NCBI GenBank assembly: GCA_022828595.1
Contig: JAKGHH010000002.1
Span: 45,292,222 to 45,356,221, forward strand
Length of the DNA: 64,000 bases
Origin: Nelumbo lutea
Taxonomy: Eukaryota; Streptophyta; Magnoliopsida; Proteales; Nelumbonaceae
Reading direction: 5' to 3'
Each line of letters begins with the position of its first letter. Within the stretch, counting starts at the first letter, position 1. A model generated the notes under the pieces. That model was not told the origin of the DNA, searched no databases, and saw only the letters and a list, made by a program, of their open reading frames with translations. Shown here in pieces: positions 25,947-37,244 of this stretch. The position numbers and the translations under genes are program-made.

Positions 25947-26695
25947 ATGCCTACTTCTACCAAACCCAACATAATCAATGTCAACAATGTTCAAGCGTAA
26001 CATGGTAGTGCTAGCGTAGATATGGATGCTATTGACATTGCTATAGTTCCCACTCATAATATTGTTATTGGGGGAAAGAAAAAAAGAAGGGTACTAAGTT
26101 GACTAACCTGGTATGGAAATTATTTAAAATTGAGGGGGTTTAGGGAAAGGAAAAAATGAGTTGTTTGTCAAAAATGTAGGAGTGGCTTTAGCTACTACGG
26201 GTGGTACTGGTCACTTAGGCAGACATTTGCTTCCCATGAGAAACAAGATGGAGAAAGGAAAGAAAAATCAGAAACACTACGGGTGGTACTTTTAAATATT
26301 CTAAAAAAAAAGAGGCTAGAGTTAGCAAAATATATTGTATATGCTCAACAACCATTTTTATTAGATGATGATACTAAACTTGAAAAAATTTTATGTAATT
26401 TTGTAAATCTACAATTTAAAAAAGATTATAGAAATACTATTAGAGCATATGCTTTGAAAAAATTTTATTCATATAAACTGAATTTTATTTCTATTTTATC
26501 AAATCTTAATTCTAGAGTTGCAATTACTTATGATATTTGGACCTCTAAATTTAATATAGGTTATATTTGTGTTATCTACCATTTATTGATGAAAACTGGC
26601 TTTTACAAAGAATAATTTTAAGTTTTAATGTACTTGAATGGCTACATAATGGCTCAACTATTGCTGCAAGTATTTTAAATGCTTTACATGCTTAT
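25947..26695 (+). pseudogene. hAT transposase, N-terminal part (BED finger), broken
   Basis: Reading from ATG 25947 (MPTSTKPNIINVNN), a decayed BED zinc finger follows: LTNLVWKLFKIEG, then VCQKC in one frame, then VALATTGGTGHLGRHL in the next. The finger's Cys pair and the HxxxH are therefore present but frameshifted. From 26283 a longer stretch carries the hAT signature VAITYDIWTSKFNIGYICV. In-frame stops occur before and after. The sequence is cut at 26695 by the LTR retrotransposon and resumes at 36732. Confidence 0.85.
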
Positions 26696-27454
26696 TGATG
26701 AAGTAAGATTTGGCCCGACCTCGTAACCGCTTAACATGTGGCAAAAGCAACAGCTTGGCACGACAGTATGCCCAAGGCGCGAGCTCCAAAAGGAGGAACC
26801 AACATTCCGAACTCCCCACAAGGAGCCCAAACTCTCCCTTTGACCCCGGGCCTTACGAGCACAAAGGGCAACAACCTGAACTGGCCCGCCCTAGGGCAGT
26901 TCGGGCCACACCCCTATCCGAACTCAAGACTTCACCTCGCACACCACTCCAGCACTTCGTCTCTAGGCCGCCGAAATGAACAACCGTACCGTACCTGACA
27001 CCGAAGGAGTCCGTATCCTGAGGCGGCGGCGCACCTGACTGACTTGGGATCTGACGCTTGACAGCCGCACTTCAATGGCCACTTGCCACCGCCATCTCTA
27101 GTTACAGAGACGGCTCCGATAAGGAGAGTAGTGGCGGTTCTGCCCCAGTAGAGGTGATGACACCCGAACTGGCAGAAGCGTAGAGATAATCATACCCGAC
27201 TTGATAAGAGCTTGGGAGTGAGTGCGCGAGGTGGTTATAAAAGGCCCCCTTTCCCCCAAGAAGAGAGGTATGTGATAACTTTGCGTTATCTGGTTTTGAT
27301 CTTCCCTTTGAGAAAATACTAACTTGAGCTCCGGAGCAATCTCATCGGGTTCTCCCTTGGAGATTACTCGCTTTCTCCTCTGTTTCATGCACTCGTTGCT
27401 CCAGTCAAAGGCAAGGTCGTTGACAGCTAGGACCAGCCAGATTGCGCACTATCA
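26696..27454 (+). repeat. 5' LTR
   Basis: 759 bp, TG...CA. It pairs with 35967-36726. A TATAAAAGG promoter word is at 27235-27243. Compared with the 3' LTR it carries T where the other copy has C at several positions, which would fit decay of methylated cytosines. Confidence 0.93.
27235..27243 (+). promoter_or_regulatory. LTR TATA box
   Basis: TATAAAAGG, conserved as TATAAAAGA in the 3' LTR at 36507-36515. It marks the U3/R boundary. Confidence 0.75.
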
Positions 27455-27475
27455 ATTGGCGTCGTCTATGGGAAA
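27455..27475 (+). other. Primer-binding site region
   Basis: ATTGGCGTCGTCTATGGGA directly follows the LTR end. TTGGCG(C/T)CGTCT-type primer sites are common in plant Ty3/gypsy elements. I cannot assign the tRNA with confidence. Confidence 0.6.
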
Positions 27476-27539
27476 TGCTTCTAAAAGCCTCCCTCTAAAA
27501 CTCTTATAACCCCATTTTTTCCAAGAAACCCCAACACTC

Positions 27540-29432
27540 ATGGCTTCTTCCAGCAATGCCGGATGTAGCACGGAGATGAAGGCCCCGGGGAACAACTTCA
27601 AGTCCCCATGGTGTGCATCGGACAATTCACCATCCCCCTTCTGGTGGATGGGATCCCCAACCTGAATGTGCCACGAACAGTGGCGCCAGTGAACCTTCCC
27701 GCCGTGAATGTCCCCCTTCTTCTACCAGTCAAGACAACCTTTTCCGAACCAACTGTTGTCCCCCTGGCAACTAGCCAGAGCCAGTTTAACGACTTGATGC
27801 AGTGCATGCGGGCAATGCGAGCCCAAATGCAGCAGTTCCAACAGCATCAGCTTCAGCAACACCAAGTACTGCACCACCTCTCTCAATATCACTATCAGCA
27901 GCAGTTCCCCCAACTGCCTATGAACCAACCGCAGCTTCCACCTCAACACCCTGCTCCAAAGCCAGTTAAGCCCTCCCCTCAGGGTGGACGCCATCACCGA
28001 TGAGAAGCCTCTCAACTTCAAAACCCCCCCAAGAGCCAGGCCTCATCCCCGGGCCGGGAACCTCGCCCACTAAGTCAGCACCTCAGCGCTCCAAGCCTGA
28101 GCTCCTGCTCACAGAGAACCGATTCAGCGTCCTAGCAGCGGACTACCAAAGTCTGGGCCCATCGAGCTCTGCAACACAGAGACCAGCAACGCCAGTACCA
28201 GGCCCACCCAGTAATGAAGACGCCAGCGAAGTTGCCGAACTGCCACCCGTGTCCTACTCGAGCTCAGAGGTAAAGAAGAGACAAGCTCGGATGAGGTAAA
28301 AGCTGCCCCTATTCTCTCAGTTCCTTCTCCCCTCTCATCAGAACTCCTTCCGGTCCCCATGCCCAGAGACTTCAAACTCCCCCCTTTAGACAAGTATAAT
28401 GGGTCCTTCAACCCCAACGACCACATCGATGCCTTCTAGTCCCAAATGCACCTAGCAAGGGCCAGTGAATCATGCATGTGTGTGGCCTTCACCACCACCT
28501 TCAGGGGGTGGCCTGCACCTGGTACAGGAACCTGGCCCCCGGGTCAATAAGAAGCTAGACCCAATTCGTGCAGATCTTCACCGCACACTTCGTTACTAGC
28601 AAGCGGTGCCCCAAAACCGAGGAAAGCATCTTCCGAGTAGTCTAGTAGGAAGGAGAGTCCATCCGGGGCTACATCAAGCGGTTCAATGATGCATGCTTGC
28701 AAATACCGTGACTGGACCCTGCGATGCAACTCACGGCGGCGAAGAGAGGAGTAACACACAAGGAGTTCAAATGGCACATGGTAGCTAGTCAGCCCGCGAC
28801 CGTAGCCGAATTCCTCAAGCTCGCGGATAAGTTCATGAGAACGGAGGAAGATATCAACCAAAGGACCGAAAGCGGGATCGAGAAAAGGAAGAGGGAAGGC
28901 GAGCCCTCCAACCCAAATGACAGAAGAAAAAAACCCAGCCCGGGAGACGATGCTGAGCCAGCCGTTCCGAGCTCCCTTAGCAGCTCGGACGGACTACACA
29001 TCCTTAAACACGAGGCAGGCCGAGATCTTGATAACGATCAAAGATGCTCCATATGTAAAATGGCCACCTCGCCTAAAAGGGAACCCAAACGAGAGAAACA
29101 AAAACTTGTACTACAGTTTCCATAGAGATCACGTTCATAGTACCGAAAAGTGTAATAATCTCCAGGATGAGATAGAGGAATTCATCCGTCGCGGGTACTT
29201 GAGAAATTTTGTACAGCATAATAATAATAATAATAATAATAATAAGACAGGTCGGCAAGGGGAGCATGGTAGGGACGCCCCCGAATCTAGCAGCAGGCCG
29301 GTCGAACCGTCGCAAAGACAGCCTCCTGTAGAGAGGCCAGTTCGGGGAACCATCCACGTGATAATGGGAGGTTCGGTGGTAGCAGGTTGCACTTCGGCAG
29401 CGGCCCGGAAGTCAGTTCACGAAGCTGCCTGA
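27540..29432 (+). pseudogene. gag of the Tat retrotransposon, broken
   Basis: It starts at ATG 27540 and runs through several frames. A Gln-rich region (HQLQQHQVLHHLSQYHYQQQ, about 27840-27905) precedes the capsid-like domain. That domain begins with RDFKLPPLDKYNGSFNPNDH near 28365 and continues with IRGYIKRFNDAC near 28660 and KEFKWHMVASQPATVAEFLK near 28760. At least three frame changes and several stops (for example TAG near 28437 and 28644) break it. A zinc-knuckle-like C..C..H..C is not evident, though a GRDHVHSTEKCNNLQDEIEE-like segment sits at about 29130-29185, as in other Tat gag C-termini. An (AAT)n microsatellite at 29219-29245 lies within the frame. Confidence 0.85.
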
Positions 29433-29499
29433 GAAGAACAGAACCCTCCGAAGAGGCTGAAGACGGAGAAGCTGATTTTCTTCACGGAAGACGATGCGT

Positions 29500-30130
29500 G
29501 AGGGGTCCACTACCCACACGATGATGCACTTGTCATAAAACTAAGGATCAGTGACTTCGAAGTCAGGCGCGTACTTGTCAATTCGGGCAGCTCGGCGGAC
29601 ATTCTCTTCAAATCAACGTTTGACCAGCTTCAGTTGCAGAGAAACGAGTTGAAGTCCGCGAACACTCCTCTGGTGGGCTTCAGCGGAGAGGAAGTCAGGC
29701 CCCTCGAGAAAATAACAGTACCTGTGGAAGTCGACACATGGCCTTGTGCGGTGAGACTCAACCACGATTTCCTAGTGGTCGTGACCCCCTCCCCATATAA
29801 TGCCAAAATAGGGTGGCCAATCACGCATGTCCTACGGGAAATGATCTTCACCTACTATTTGGCAATGAAGTTCCCTAAAGACTTCGGTGTGGGGGTAGCG
29901 CGGGGCGACCAGCTTGAGTCCCGCAAGTGTTATGTTGCCGCACTGAAGGGAAAAACCAAGGTGGCCGACGATCTCGAACTGGAGCGGCCTACGGAGAAAG
30001 GCGAAGAACGAGCTGCGCCCACAGAAGAAACGGTTGCGATCCCAACTTCGGCTGCAGACCTAGCTCAGACGCTACAGATCGGTGCTTCCGCCCAGGAACC
30101 TCTACCATCCGAACTGGTGAGTTTCTTACT
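29500..30130 (+). pseudogene. Retrotransposon protease region
   Basis: The aspartic protease block reads VRRVLVNSGSSADILF near 29557-29605. In related elements the residue before SGSSAD-type loops is usually Asp; here it is Asn, so the catalytic residue appears lost. YNAKIGWPITHVLR and FPKDFGVGVARGDQ follow, both typical of the Tat protease region. The segment after 29634 is continuous for 166 codons. Confidence 0.8.
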
Positions 30131-30915
30131 TTAAAATTTAGATATTTTTGCATGGTCCGCGTCTGATATGCCCGGCATTGACCCTAGCCTTATAACTCAC
30201 AAACTTAATACTGACCCTATAGTCAGACCCATTAGACAGAAGAAACACAACTTAGCCCCAGAGTGCTGGGGGCGGTCGACGAGGAGATTGAAAAGCTCCT
30301 CGCAGCAAACTTCATAAGGGAGGTTCATTACCCGAGCTGGGTAGCCAACCCAGTGCTGGTAAAAAAGGCGAACAACAAGTGGCGCATGTGCGTCGACTAC
30401 ACCGACCTGAACTGAGCTTGCCCGAAAGATTGCTTCCCCCTCCCCAGAATTGACTGCCTAGTGGACGCGGACATGAATTGCTAAGCTTCTTGGATGCCTA
30501 CTTAGGCTACAACCAAATTAGGATGGACCAATCCGATGAGGAAAAAACCACCTTCGTAATCGAGTTCGGCCTATACTGCTACAAGGTCATGCCCTTCAGA
30601 CTGAAGAATGCAAGGGCGACTTTCCAAAGACTTGTGAATAAACTATTTCAGCCCTTAATTGGCACAAAAATAGAGTGTTATGTAGATGACATGGTCATCA
30701 AAACACAGTTTTCACAGGAATTAATACAAGACTTAGATTCTATCTTCCAAATTCTGCATCAATTTAGCATGAAACTAAACCCAAACAAGTGTGTCTTCGG
30801 TGTCACCTTGGTAAAGTTCTTAGGGTAAATCATCAACCGGTACGGTATTGAGGCCAACCCGGACAAGATGAAGGCCATCTTAGATATGAGACCACCCCGA
30901 AAAGTAAAAGAGGTT
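30131..30915 (+). pseudogene. Reverse transcriptase region
   Basis: In order: DMPGIDPSLITHKL, EEIEKLLAANFIREVHYPSW, NPVLVKKANNKWRMCVDYTD, then LDAYLGYNQIRM, YCYKVMPFRLKNARATFQRL and the catalytic YVDDMVI at about 30678. A stop (TGA, after CVDYTDLN near 30415), a frameshift near 30475 and a stop after VKFLG at 30825 inactivate it. Confidence 0.9.
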
Positions 30916-31480
30916 TAGAGGCTAAACGGCCGCATAGCCGCTCTGAGCCGCTTCATATCCAAGTCGGCAATCGCTGCCTACCTTTATTTAAAGCAATCAA
31001 AGGCCAAGGGTTCAAATGGACCTGAGATTTCCAGCTCGCGTTCGACGAGCTAAAGAACTACCTCGCTAGTGTACCAGTCTTAACCGAGCCCGAGGAGGGC
31101 AAGGTCTTAGAACTGTACCTCTCGGCAAGCGACGAGGTGGTCAATTTAGTACTAATAAAAAAAGTAGATCGGGTCCAACGACCCATCTATTATGTTAGTA
31201 AAATTCTGCAGGGAGCAGAGACGAGGTACCCACAAATAGAAAAGCTAGCATACGCACTAGTAATTGCAGCTCGAAAACTCCGCCCATATTTCTAGGCTCA
31301 CACTGTCATCGTCTTGACTGACAAACCTCTGAGGCAAGTCCTACTCAAGCCCGAGGTTTCCAGTTGATTGACGAAGTGGGCCATCGAGCTCAGCGAGTAC
31401 GATCTCCAATATAAGCCGCGAACTGCTATTAAGGCCCAAGCATTAGCATATTTCATCGCCGAGTGCACGTTCAACCCCAA
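30916..31480 (+). pseudogene. Ty3-type RNase H region
   Basis: Contains NGRIAALSRFISKSA (the RT connection), YLSASDEVV near 31120, PIYYVSKILQGAETRYPQIE near 31180, KLAYALVIAARKLRPYF, and SEYDLQYKPRTAIKAQALAY at the end. Stops at 30916, 31023 and 31293 and a few shifts break it. This is the ordinary Ty3/gypsy RNase H. Confidence 0.85.
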
Positions 31481-31599
31481 AGTCCCTAGGCCGGTCGAGC
31501 CCGAGATCCCCAATACGGGTGAGCCCAGAGCTCCCAAGCTAATAGAGTCCGAACCCCGTGAAGTAGCAGCTAGGATGGCATCTCTCCTAGTTAGGCCAA

Positions 31600-32010
31600 A
31601 CACGAACTGGGATGAGGAGCCCTGGATCCTTCACATAGATGGCTCATCGAACCAACAGGGCAGTGGGGCTGGAATAGTCCTGCGCAGCCCAGGTGGCACA
31701 AAATTGGAATACACACTACGCTTTGAGTTTGCGGCATCCAACAACGAGGCAGAGTATGAGGCATTGATAGCTGGGTTGAACCTAGCGTAAAAGGTAAGAG
31801 CAAAACACATAGTTATCTGCAACGATTCCCAGCTTGTGGTCAACCAGGTTACGGGCGAATACGAAGCATGCGAGCTAACTATGATCGCCTACTTGACAAA
31901 AGTAAAGGAGGCGCTGCTCAACTTCTAGTCACACTTCATCAGGCAAATCCTGAGGTCAGAGAACACTGAGGCCGATGCCCTGTCCCGGTTAGCCAGCATG
32001 AGTCACAATG
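31600..32010 (+). pseudogene. Second, archaeal-type RNase H
   Basis: WILHIDGSSNQQGSGAGIVL carries the first Asp, AASNNEAEYEALIAGLNLA the Glu, and IVICNDSQLVVNQVTGEYEA the second Asp. SENTEADALSRLAS near 31955 carries the last Asp. It follows a complete Ty3-type RNase H, so this element has two. An additional archaeal-type RNase H between RNase H and integrase is an established feature of the Tat lineage. A TAA at 31788 and a TAG near 31926 break the frame. Confidence 0.88.
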
Positions 32011-32169
32011 CCTTAAGAATCGTGTACATAGAGGACTTACCTCGCTCCCATCCTTGAAGCAGAGCCGAGCTGGATCAACACACTCGCGAGCTTCTTGCTA
32101 GGTGGGACCCTCCCTGTGGACCGCAATGCAGCTAGAAGGGTGCAGCACCAGGCAGCCAAATATGTCATA

Positions 32170-33140
32170 ATAGACGAACGGCTGTACTGAAGCCGAGCTC
32201 GTACTCCGTGACACTCATGAAGGTCTATGCGGTGGACACTTGGGGGGTAGAGCCCTCGCCCAAAAGGAACTTCAACAAGGTTACTACTGGCCAACGATGA
32301 AGGCAGAGGCTATTGAACTCGTCAGAAAATGCAACAAATGTCAGAAACACGCCAATATCCACCATTAGCCTATCGCCGACCTCAAGTATCTCACCAGCCC
32401 ATGGCCCTTTGCGCAATGCAGCATCGACCTCCTAGGGCCATTCCCACTAGCAACATAGTATGTCGCTTTAGGTTACCTCGGGTACTAATCTCCGACAATG
32501 GCAAGCAGTTCAAGGACATCAAGTTTCAGGAATGGTGCCAAGATATGGGGATTCGGCAGAACTTCACATCGGTCGTGCACCCGCACGCAAACGGTCAAAT
32601 AGAAGTGATGAACAGAGCTATCCTCCGTGGACTGAAAGTGCGACTAGACCGAGCTAAAGGGTTGTGGGCGGACGAGCTACCAAGTGTTCTATGGGCTCAC
32701 CGAACTACGGAAAAAACCGCCACGGGAGAGACCCCCTTTAACCTCACCTACGACACTGAAGCGGTAATCTCGGCGGAGATCGAAGTACCTACACTGCGAC
32801 TAGAAGCATATGACGATCAGACAAACAGAGACAAGTTACGTACCAACCTCGACCTACTGAACGAGGTAAGGGACCTCGCATACATCCGGACCGTAGCTTA
32901 CCAACAAAGAGTAGCTCAGTACTACAATGCCAGAGTAAGAAAGCGGAACTTCCACATCGGCGATCTGGTTCTCCATAAGATCATGGCACCCGAGCCTGGC
33001 GTAGGAAAACTTGGACTGAATTAAGAAGGACCCTACAGAGTAAAGAGGGCACTCGGGGGGCATACGAGCTCGAAACTTTAGAGGGCTAACAAGTACCCCG
33101 AGCATGGAACGTCATTAACTTGAGTCGATACTACCTATAG
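32170..33140 (+). pseudogene. Integrase with internal deletion
   Basis: The HHCC finger is recognisable near 32215-32350 (CGGHLGG, then ELVRKCNKCQKHANIHH). The core then jumps from LGPFPLA (about 32445) to NIVCRFRLPRVLISDNGKQF (about 32455). The usual stretch between these blocks, which carries the first catalytic Asp, is missing, roughly 50-60 residues. The second Asp (LISDNG) and the Glu (HPHANGQIEVMNRAI) remain, so this copy could not integrate. The C-terminal part (RKRNFHIGDLVLHKI) runs to a stop at 33022-33024. Confidence 0.85.
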
Positions 33141-33467
33141 ACCACCAAGCGAAGTGGACTAAGTCGCTACTAGAGCCTAAGGGCTAGGATGCCGAGCTAA
33201 CAAGGACCTCAGCATAGGCAATCAAAGGCAAAAAATGCCAACCAAAAGCTCAGGCAAAGTGTTTTGGCATCCCAGAGGGGCATCGGCATCTCAGAGGCCA
33301 AGTGGTAACACCAAAACAGGCCACACGAGTGCAGTAACCCGGGCAAAACAGATTGGGCATATGGTCAATTCGGAAGAAAGAGTGACCAACACTTAACCAA
33401 AAGAAAATCATTCCATTGCAAAATACTTTGTGTACATTTCAAAAAAAAACAAAAAACAAAAGCGAGC

Positions 33468-35386
33468 TCACAGGCCCAGAGGTACTTCTTCACCATCAGA
33501 AGGCACTTCAACGATACTCGAAGGTCCTGCCACATCCTCAGAATCCGGCTCACCGTCAGCAGCATTGGCCATCTCCTGAGTAATGCGCGAAGTGGTTATG
33601 GCGCTAATATTGAGCTCGGGGTACGTATTCTGGACCATCCACCGACTCAGTTTAAAGCCCCTTCTGTACGAGCCCACCATCAGGTCGTCAAAGTGCGACG
33701 AGGTGATATATTCATCGACGGCCTTCTTCTTGGCATCCTCGATGCCTTGAGAAAAGATCTATGTCCTCTCCCTAATATCCTCTTGAAGGTATTCAACCTG
33801 ATGCTGCAAGTCCAGCCTCAGGTCCGCCATATGCTTCACCACTACTCCCATGGCCTCAGTATCTATTTGAGACCTCGCCGGCCTGGCCTGTGCAGCGCGA
33901 GAGCCACCTTAGCAGCTCGAGAAGCCGCCTTGGCAACGCGGGAAGCCTCTTCGGCAGATCGCGCCTGCCTCGAGCTCCTTTCCACTTGGGCCGCCAAGGC
34001 ATGGATAGAAGAATTCACCTACCAAAAATGAAAAATAACGTGTTCACAGAGCAATAGCAAGAAAGATGATGACAAAGAGCCCAACAAGAAATCACTGACT
34101 TACAACCATGGCATGAGTGGCAACACGACAAGCTACCTGGTTCAAAGGAAGTTTGGTCCATGCCGCGACCTCCTTAGGGTAAACAGCCCCCCTACTTTTT
34201 TGAAGAGCGTGGTTCGGCGACAACACGCTCCTGAACTCGCCTTGGCCTCCCGAGCCTGAAGGCCCAACTCGCATATAAGAAGACTCAGTGTAAGGAGCCC
34301 CCGTATAAGTAGCCTTGGCATAAGGGGCCTCTGCCGCTTCTTGTACTGGAGGGGCCATCTTGGGCTCCCTGGACGGATTCATTGACGGGAAGTTCGGTAC
34401 CTCGGGCTCCGCATCTCGGGGCAGCTCGGCACAAGTTTGTTTGGCAACTCGCTTGCTCCTCTTCATGACGTAAAACAGGTTCCCGCCACGAGTCTTCTCT
34501 GCGTCCATTGCACCTACAAATAGAGCTCGGCATCAGGAAAACAAAAGAACAGAGCAAAACAAAAGGCAAGTCTCTAAGGAACCTACCCGAACTCAAACCG
34601 GACTCGATGAGCTTGGCCTCCATTAGATAATGGTGGCATTTTAGCCCAAGCTGTGCCCATTCCCGGAGGCCCTTCGCCGTCTCCTTATCAAGCGTAACAC
34701 CAGCATCATGGGCAACCATCCCCCACCAGGTTTGGAACAGCCACCCCAATGCACTTCGCACCCCGAAGTAGTCCCATTTCCACGCCAGAACCTTGTTGGG
34801 AAGATCGTGTAAAAGCTTAAACCCCGAGCAAGGAGACAGGTAATACGCCCGCGGGAAGGGGACCCGCTTGCTTCTTAAGCATTACAATGGAAGAAAAAAA
34901 CTCTAGGTCTAAAGGCAATATATGTTCGCAAAATAGGGAGATTGTCCCCCCCAAGTTACGAATAGAATTCGGGTGAAGCTAGCCGACAGTAACGCCGAAG
35001 TGGTTTATAACCTCGACAACGAGGGGGTGGAAAGGCAGGCGCAACCCATCAACGAGTTGCTCCCGGAATATCATGATCTCATCAGGACCATGTTCCCAAG
35101 GGAAACTGCCCGAGGGTATAAAATAGGCGTACTCCCTAGGCAAGTTGAACTGGGTAATAAGGGACTGAAGCCCCTCAGGCGTCATGGTCGAGGGCCCAAA
35201 CTTGTCTAACATCCGTCCTCGATGGGAGGAGGATGCAAAACTACCGGAGGCAACTCGGCCTACGGGTTCGAAATCTCCCTCGAGCTCTACCTCGGGTTCA
35301 CTAAGGCTGTCAGGGGTTGCAGCTCGGTTCGTAGAACCTACATCTGACCCCCTCGAAGAACTGTTTGAGCTATCCGAGCTAGACAT
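33468..35386 (-). pseudogene. Antisense ORF of the Tat retrotransposon
   Basis: Between integrase and the 3' LTR the minus strand carries a gene-like unit. From ATG 35386 (MSSSDSSNSSSRGSDVG) a Ser-rich head leads to a domain with LPREYAYFIPSGSFPWEHGP, LRLPFHPLVVEVINHFG, then in other frames a LVPLPAG-like stretch and WDYFGVRSALGWLFQTWWGM (about 34700-34770). This resembles the 'putative gypsy type transposon' domain found in plant genomes (PF04195, from memory). A donor near 34590 and an acceptor just before 34510 would splice it to 34092-34508 (RGGNLFYVMKRSKRVAKQTC). An Ala-rich coiled-coil-like segment (33880-34020) and an acidic tail ending VPSDGEEVPLGL at 33468 follow. Frameshifts break it. 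Its function is unknown. Confidence 0.75.
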
Positions 35387-35530
35387 CGGGAAGAAGGATT
35401 CCAGGAAAGAATTCACCCGGAAAAAGCAAACAGACTACGGGAACTTGGACGCGAGCTAAAAAACTTGGACACGAGCTCAAGAAGCAAAACGCGGGAGAAT
35501 GGCAATGAAAAGCGATTGGGGTCCCCCACT

Positions 35531-35537
35531 ATTTATG
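35531..35537 (-). promoter_or_regulatory. TATA box of the antisense ORF
   Basis: The minus strand reads CATAAATAG about 145 bp upstream of ATG 35386, in otherwise GC-rich internal DNA. This position suits a separate promoter for the antisense gene, independent of the LTR. Confidence 0.5.
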
Positions 35538-35950
35538 CCCATAGTAACAAAAAATCAACGGCTCTGATCAAGGCCAATCTAATGGCCCGCAGTCACGCTG
35601 ACTGCATGTCTTTTGAGACCGAGACGTGACTAGTCGCACGTCATTTGAAACTGAAAAAGCGTCGGCACACGTCTTCCCGCGTTAAAGACAGCAGCGACGC
35701 ATTTTTTAAATTTTGAAATAACGCCCGCTGACACGTCTCTCAGCGGTGTGTCTTTTAAATTTTGAAATAAACGCACATTGTCACGTCTATCAGCATTTAT
35801 AGACGGATCGACGCGTTTCCTGACTTTTTGGCGCTCGAGAAACCCGGAAGAACGCGCACTCCATGCTATCAGTCAAACCAGTCCGCAGTATGGGTCAAAT
35901 CCACCCGCCACCTCGCGAACTCCCCTTGCTAGGGCAAGTCCTTTTGCGCG

Positions 35951-35966
35951 AGGAGTGGGGGGAAAT
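35951..35966 (+). other. Polypurine tract
   Basis: AGGAGTGGGGGGAAAT immediately precedes the 3' LTR, where plus-strand DNA synthesis would be primed. Confidence 0.85.
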
Positions 35967-36726
35967 TGATGAAGGAAGATTTGGCCCGACCTCGTAACCA
36001 CTCAACACGTGGCAAAGGCAACAGCTCGGCACGACAGTACGCCCAAGGCGCGAGCTCCGAAAGGAGGAACCAACAGTCCGAACTCCCCACAAGGAGCCCG
36101 AACTCTCCCTTTGACCCTGGACCTTACGAGCACAAAGAGCAACAACCCGAACTGGCCCACCCCAGGGCAGTTCGGGCCACACCCCTATCTGAACTCAAGA
36201 CTTCACCTCGCACACCACTCCAGCACTTCGTCTCCAGGCCGCCGAACTGAACAACCGTACCATACTTGACACCGAAGGAGTCCGTATCCTGAGGCGGCGG
36301 TGCACCTGACTGACTTGGGATCTGACGCTTGACAGCCGCACTTCAACGGCCACCTGCCACTGCCATCTCCAGTTACAGAGATGGCTCCGACAAAGAGAAC
36401 AGTGGTGGTTCTGCCCTAGCAGAGGTGATAACACCCGAAGTAGCAGAAGCGCAGAGGTAATCATACCCGACCTGATAGGAGCTTGGGAGTGAGTGTGCGT
36501 GGTGGTTATAAAAGACCCCCTTCCCCCTAAGAAGAGAGGTATGTGATAACTTTGTGCCATCTGGTTTTTTATCTTGCCTTTGAGGAAATACTAACTTGAG
36601 CTTCAGAGCACTCTCATCGGGTTCTTCCCCGAAGATTACTCGCTTTCTCCCCGTTTTCAGGCACCTTCTGCTCCAGCCCGAGGCAAGATCGTTGATTGCT
36701 AGGACCGGCCGGATTGCGCACCATCA
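35967..36726 (+). repeat. 3' LTR
   Basis: 760 bp, the partner of 26696-27454. It ends CACCATCA, followed by the CTTAT target duplication. Confidence 0.93.
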
Positions 36727-36731
36727 CTTAT

Positions 36732-36941
36732 GAAATTGAAAATAAACTTTTTTTCCATTAGCTTTGATAATGCTAATAATAATTACTCAACAATAAATAT
36801 TTTAAAATCTCAATTAAAACCATGTTTAAATGATAAATTATTTCATATTAGATGTGCATATTATATCTTAAATTTATATATTTAATATGCTTTAAATATT
36901 ATTTTTCATCATATTTCTAAAATTAGAAATAGTATTTTATA
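36732..36941 (+). pseudogene. hAT transposase, middle part
   Basis: Immediately after the retrotransposon's right target duplication, the transposase resumes: SFDNANNN, then INILKSQLKPCLNDKLFHIR, then CAYYILNL and HHISKIRNSILY, with frameshift and stop damage. HIRCAxHILNL and xIxKIR are conserved hAT transposase blocks. The sequence is interrupted at 36941/36942 by the Helitron and continues in register at 43612. Confidence 0.8.
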
Positions 36942-36994
36942 TCTATATAAATATATTAAGCTGAAATGTGTACCTAAGAAGGCATGAGAATGAG

Positions 36995-37240
36995 GTAAAT
37001 GGAATCTAATAATATTTTTTTGCCTTTTTCATAGAAATTACAAGAATGCCACTCTCTACCAACTATCTCTCTCATTTGCTTTTTTTTCTTTAAAATTACA
37101 AGAATGTCACTCTATCCTACCAATTCTCTCTCTCTCTTGCTTTTTTTCTTTCAAATTACAAGAATACCACTATCTCTCATACCAATTCTCTCTCTCTCTC
37201 TCTCTCCTTATAAATTGCAAGAATGTCACTATCTCTTCAA
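36995..37240. repeat. ~65-bp tandem repeats, four units
   Basis: Each unit holds AAATTACAAGAAT(G/A)(C/T)CACT(C/A)TCT, then ACCAA(C/T)T(A/C)TCTCTC and GCTTTTTTTCTTT. A (TC)n run occupies 37187-37206. Confidence 0.75.
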
Positions 37241-37244
37241 ATGA

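Larger units (their letters stand above)
26696..36726 (+). mobile_element. Tat-lineage Ty3/gypsy LTR retrotransposon with antisense ORF
   Basis: The element has two ~760-bp LTRs beginning TGATGAAG and ending ATCA. CTTAT duplicates exactly at 26691-26695 and 36727-36731. A primer-binding-site region follows the left LTR and a purine tract precedes the right one. The internal order is gag, protease, reverse transcriptase, RNase H, a second (archaeal-type) RNase H, integrase, then a minus-strand ORF. The second RNase H and the antisense ORF together are diagnostic of the Tat lineage. By eye the LTRs differ at about 7 of the first 78 positions, six being transitions, so the insertion is not recent. 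Stops and a deletion in integrase make it non-autonomous. It sits inside the hAT transposase gene. Confidence 0.93.

Noticed and set aside
35895..36560. Open frames in the 3' LTR and at its boundary
   Set aside because: The same frames occur in the 5' LTR at 26710-27388. They are non-coding LTR sequence.
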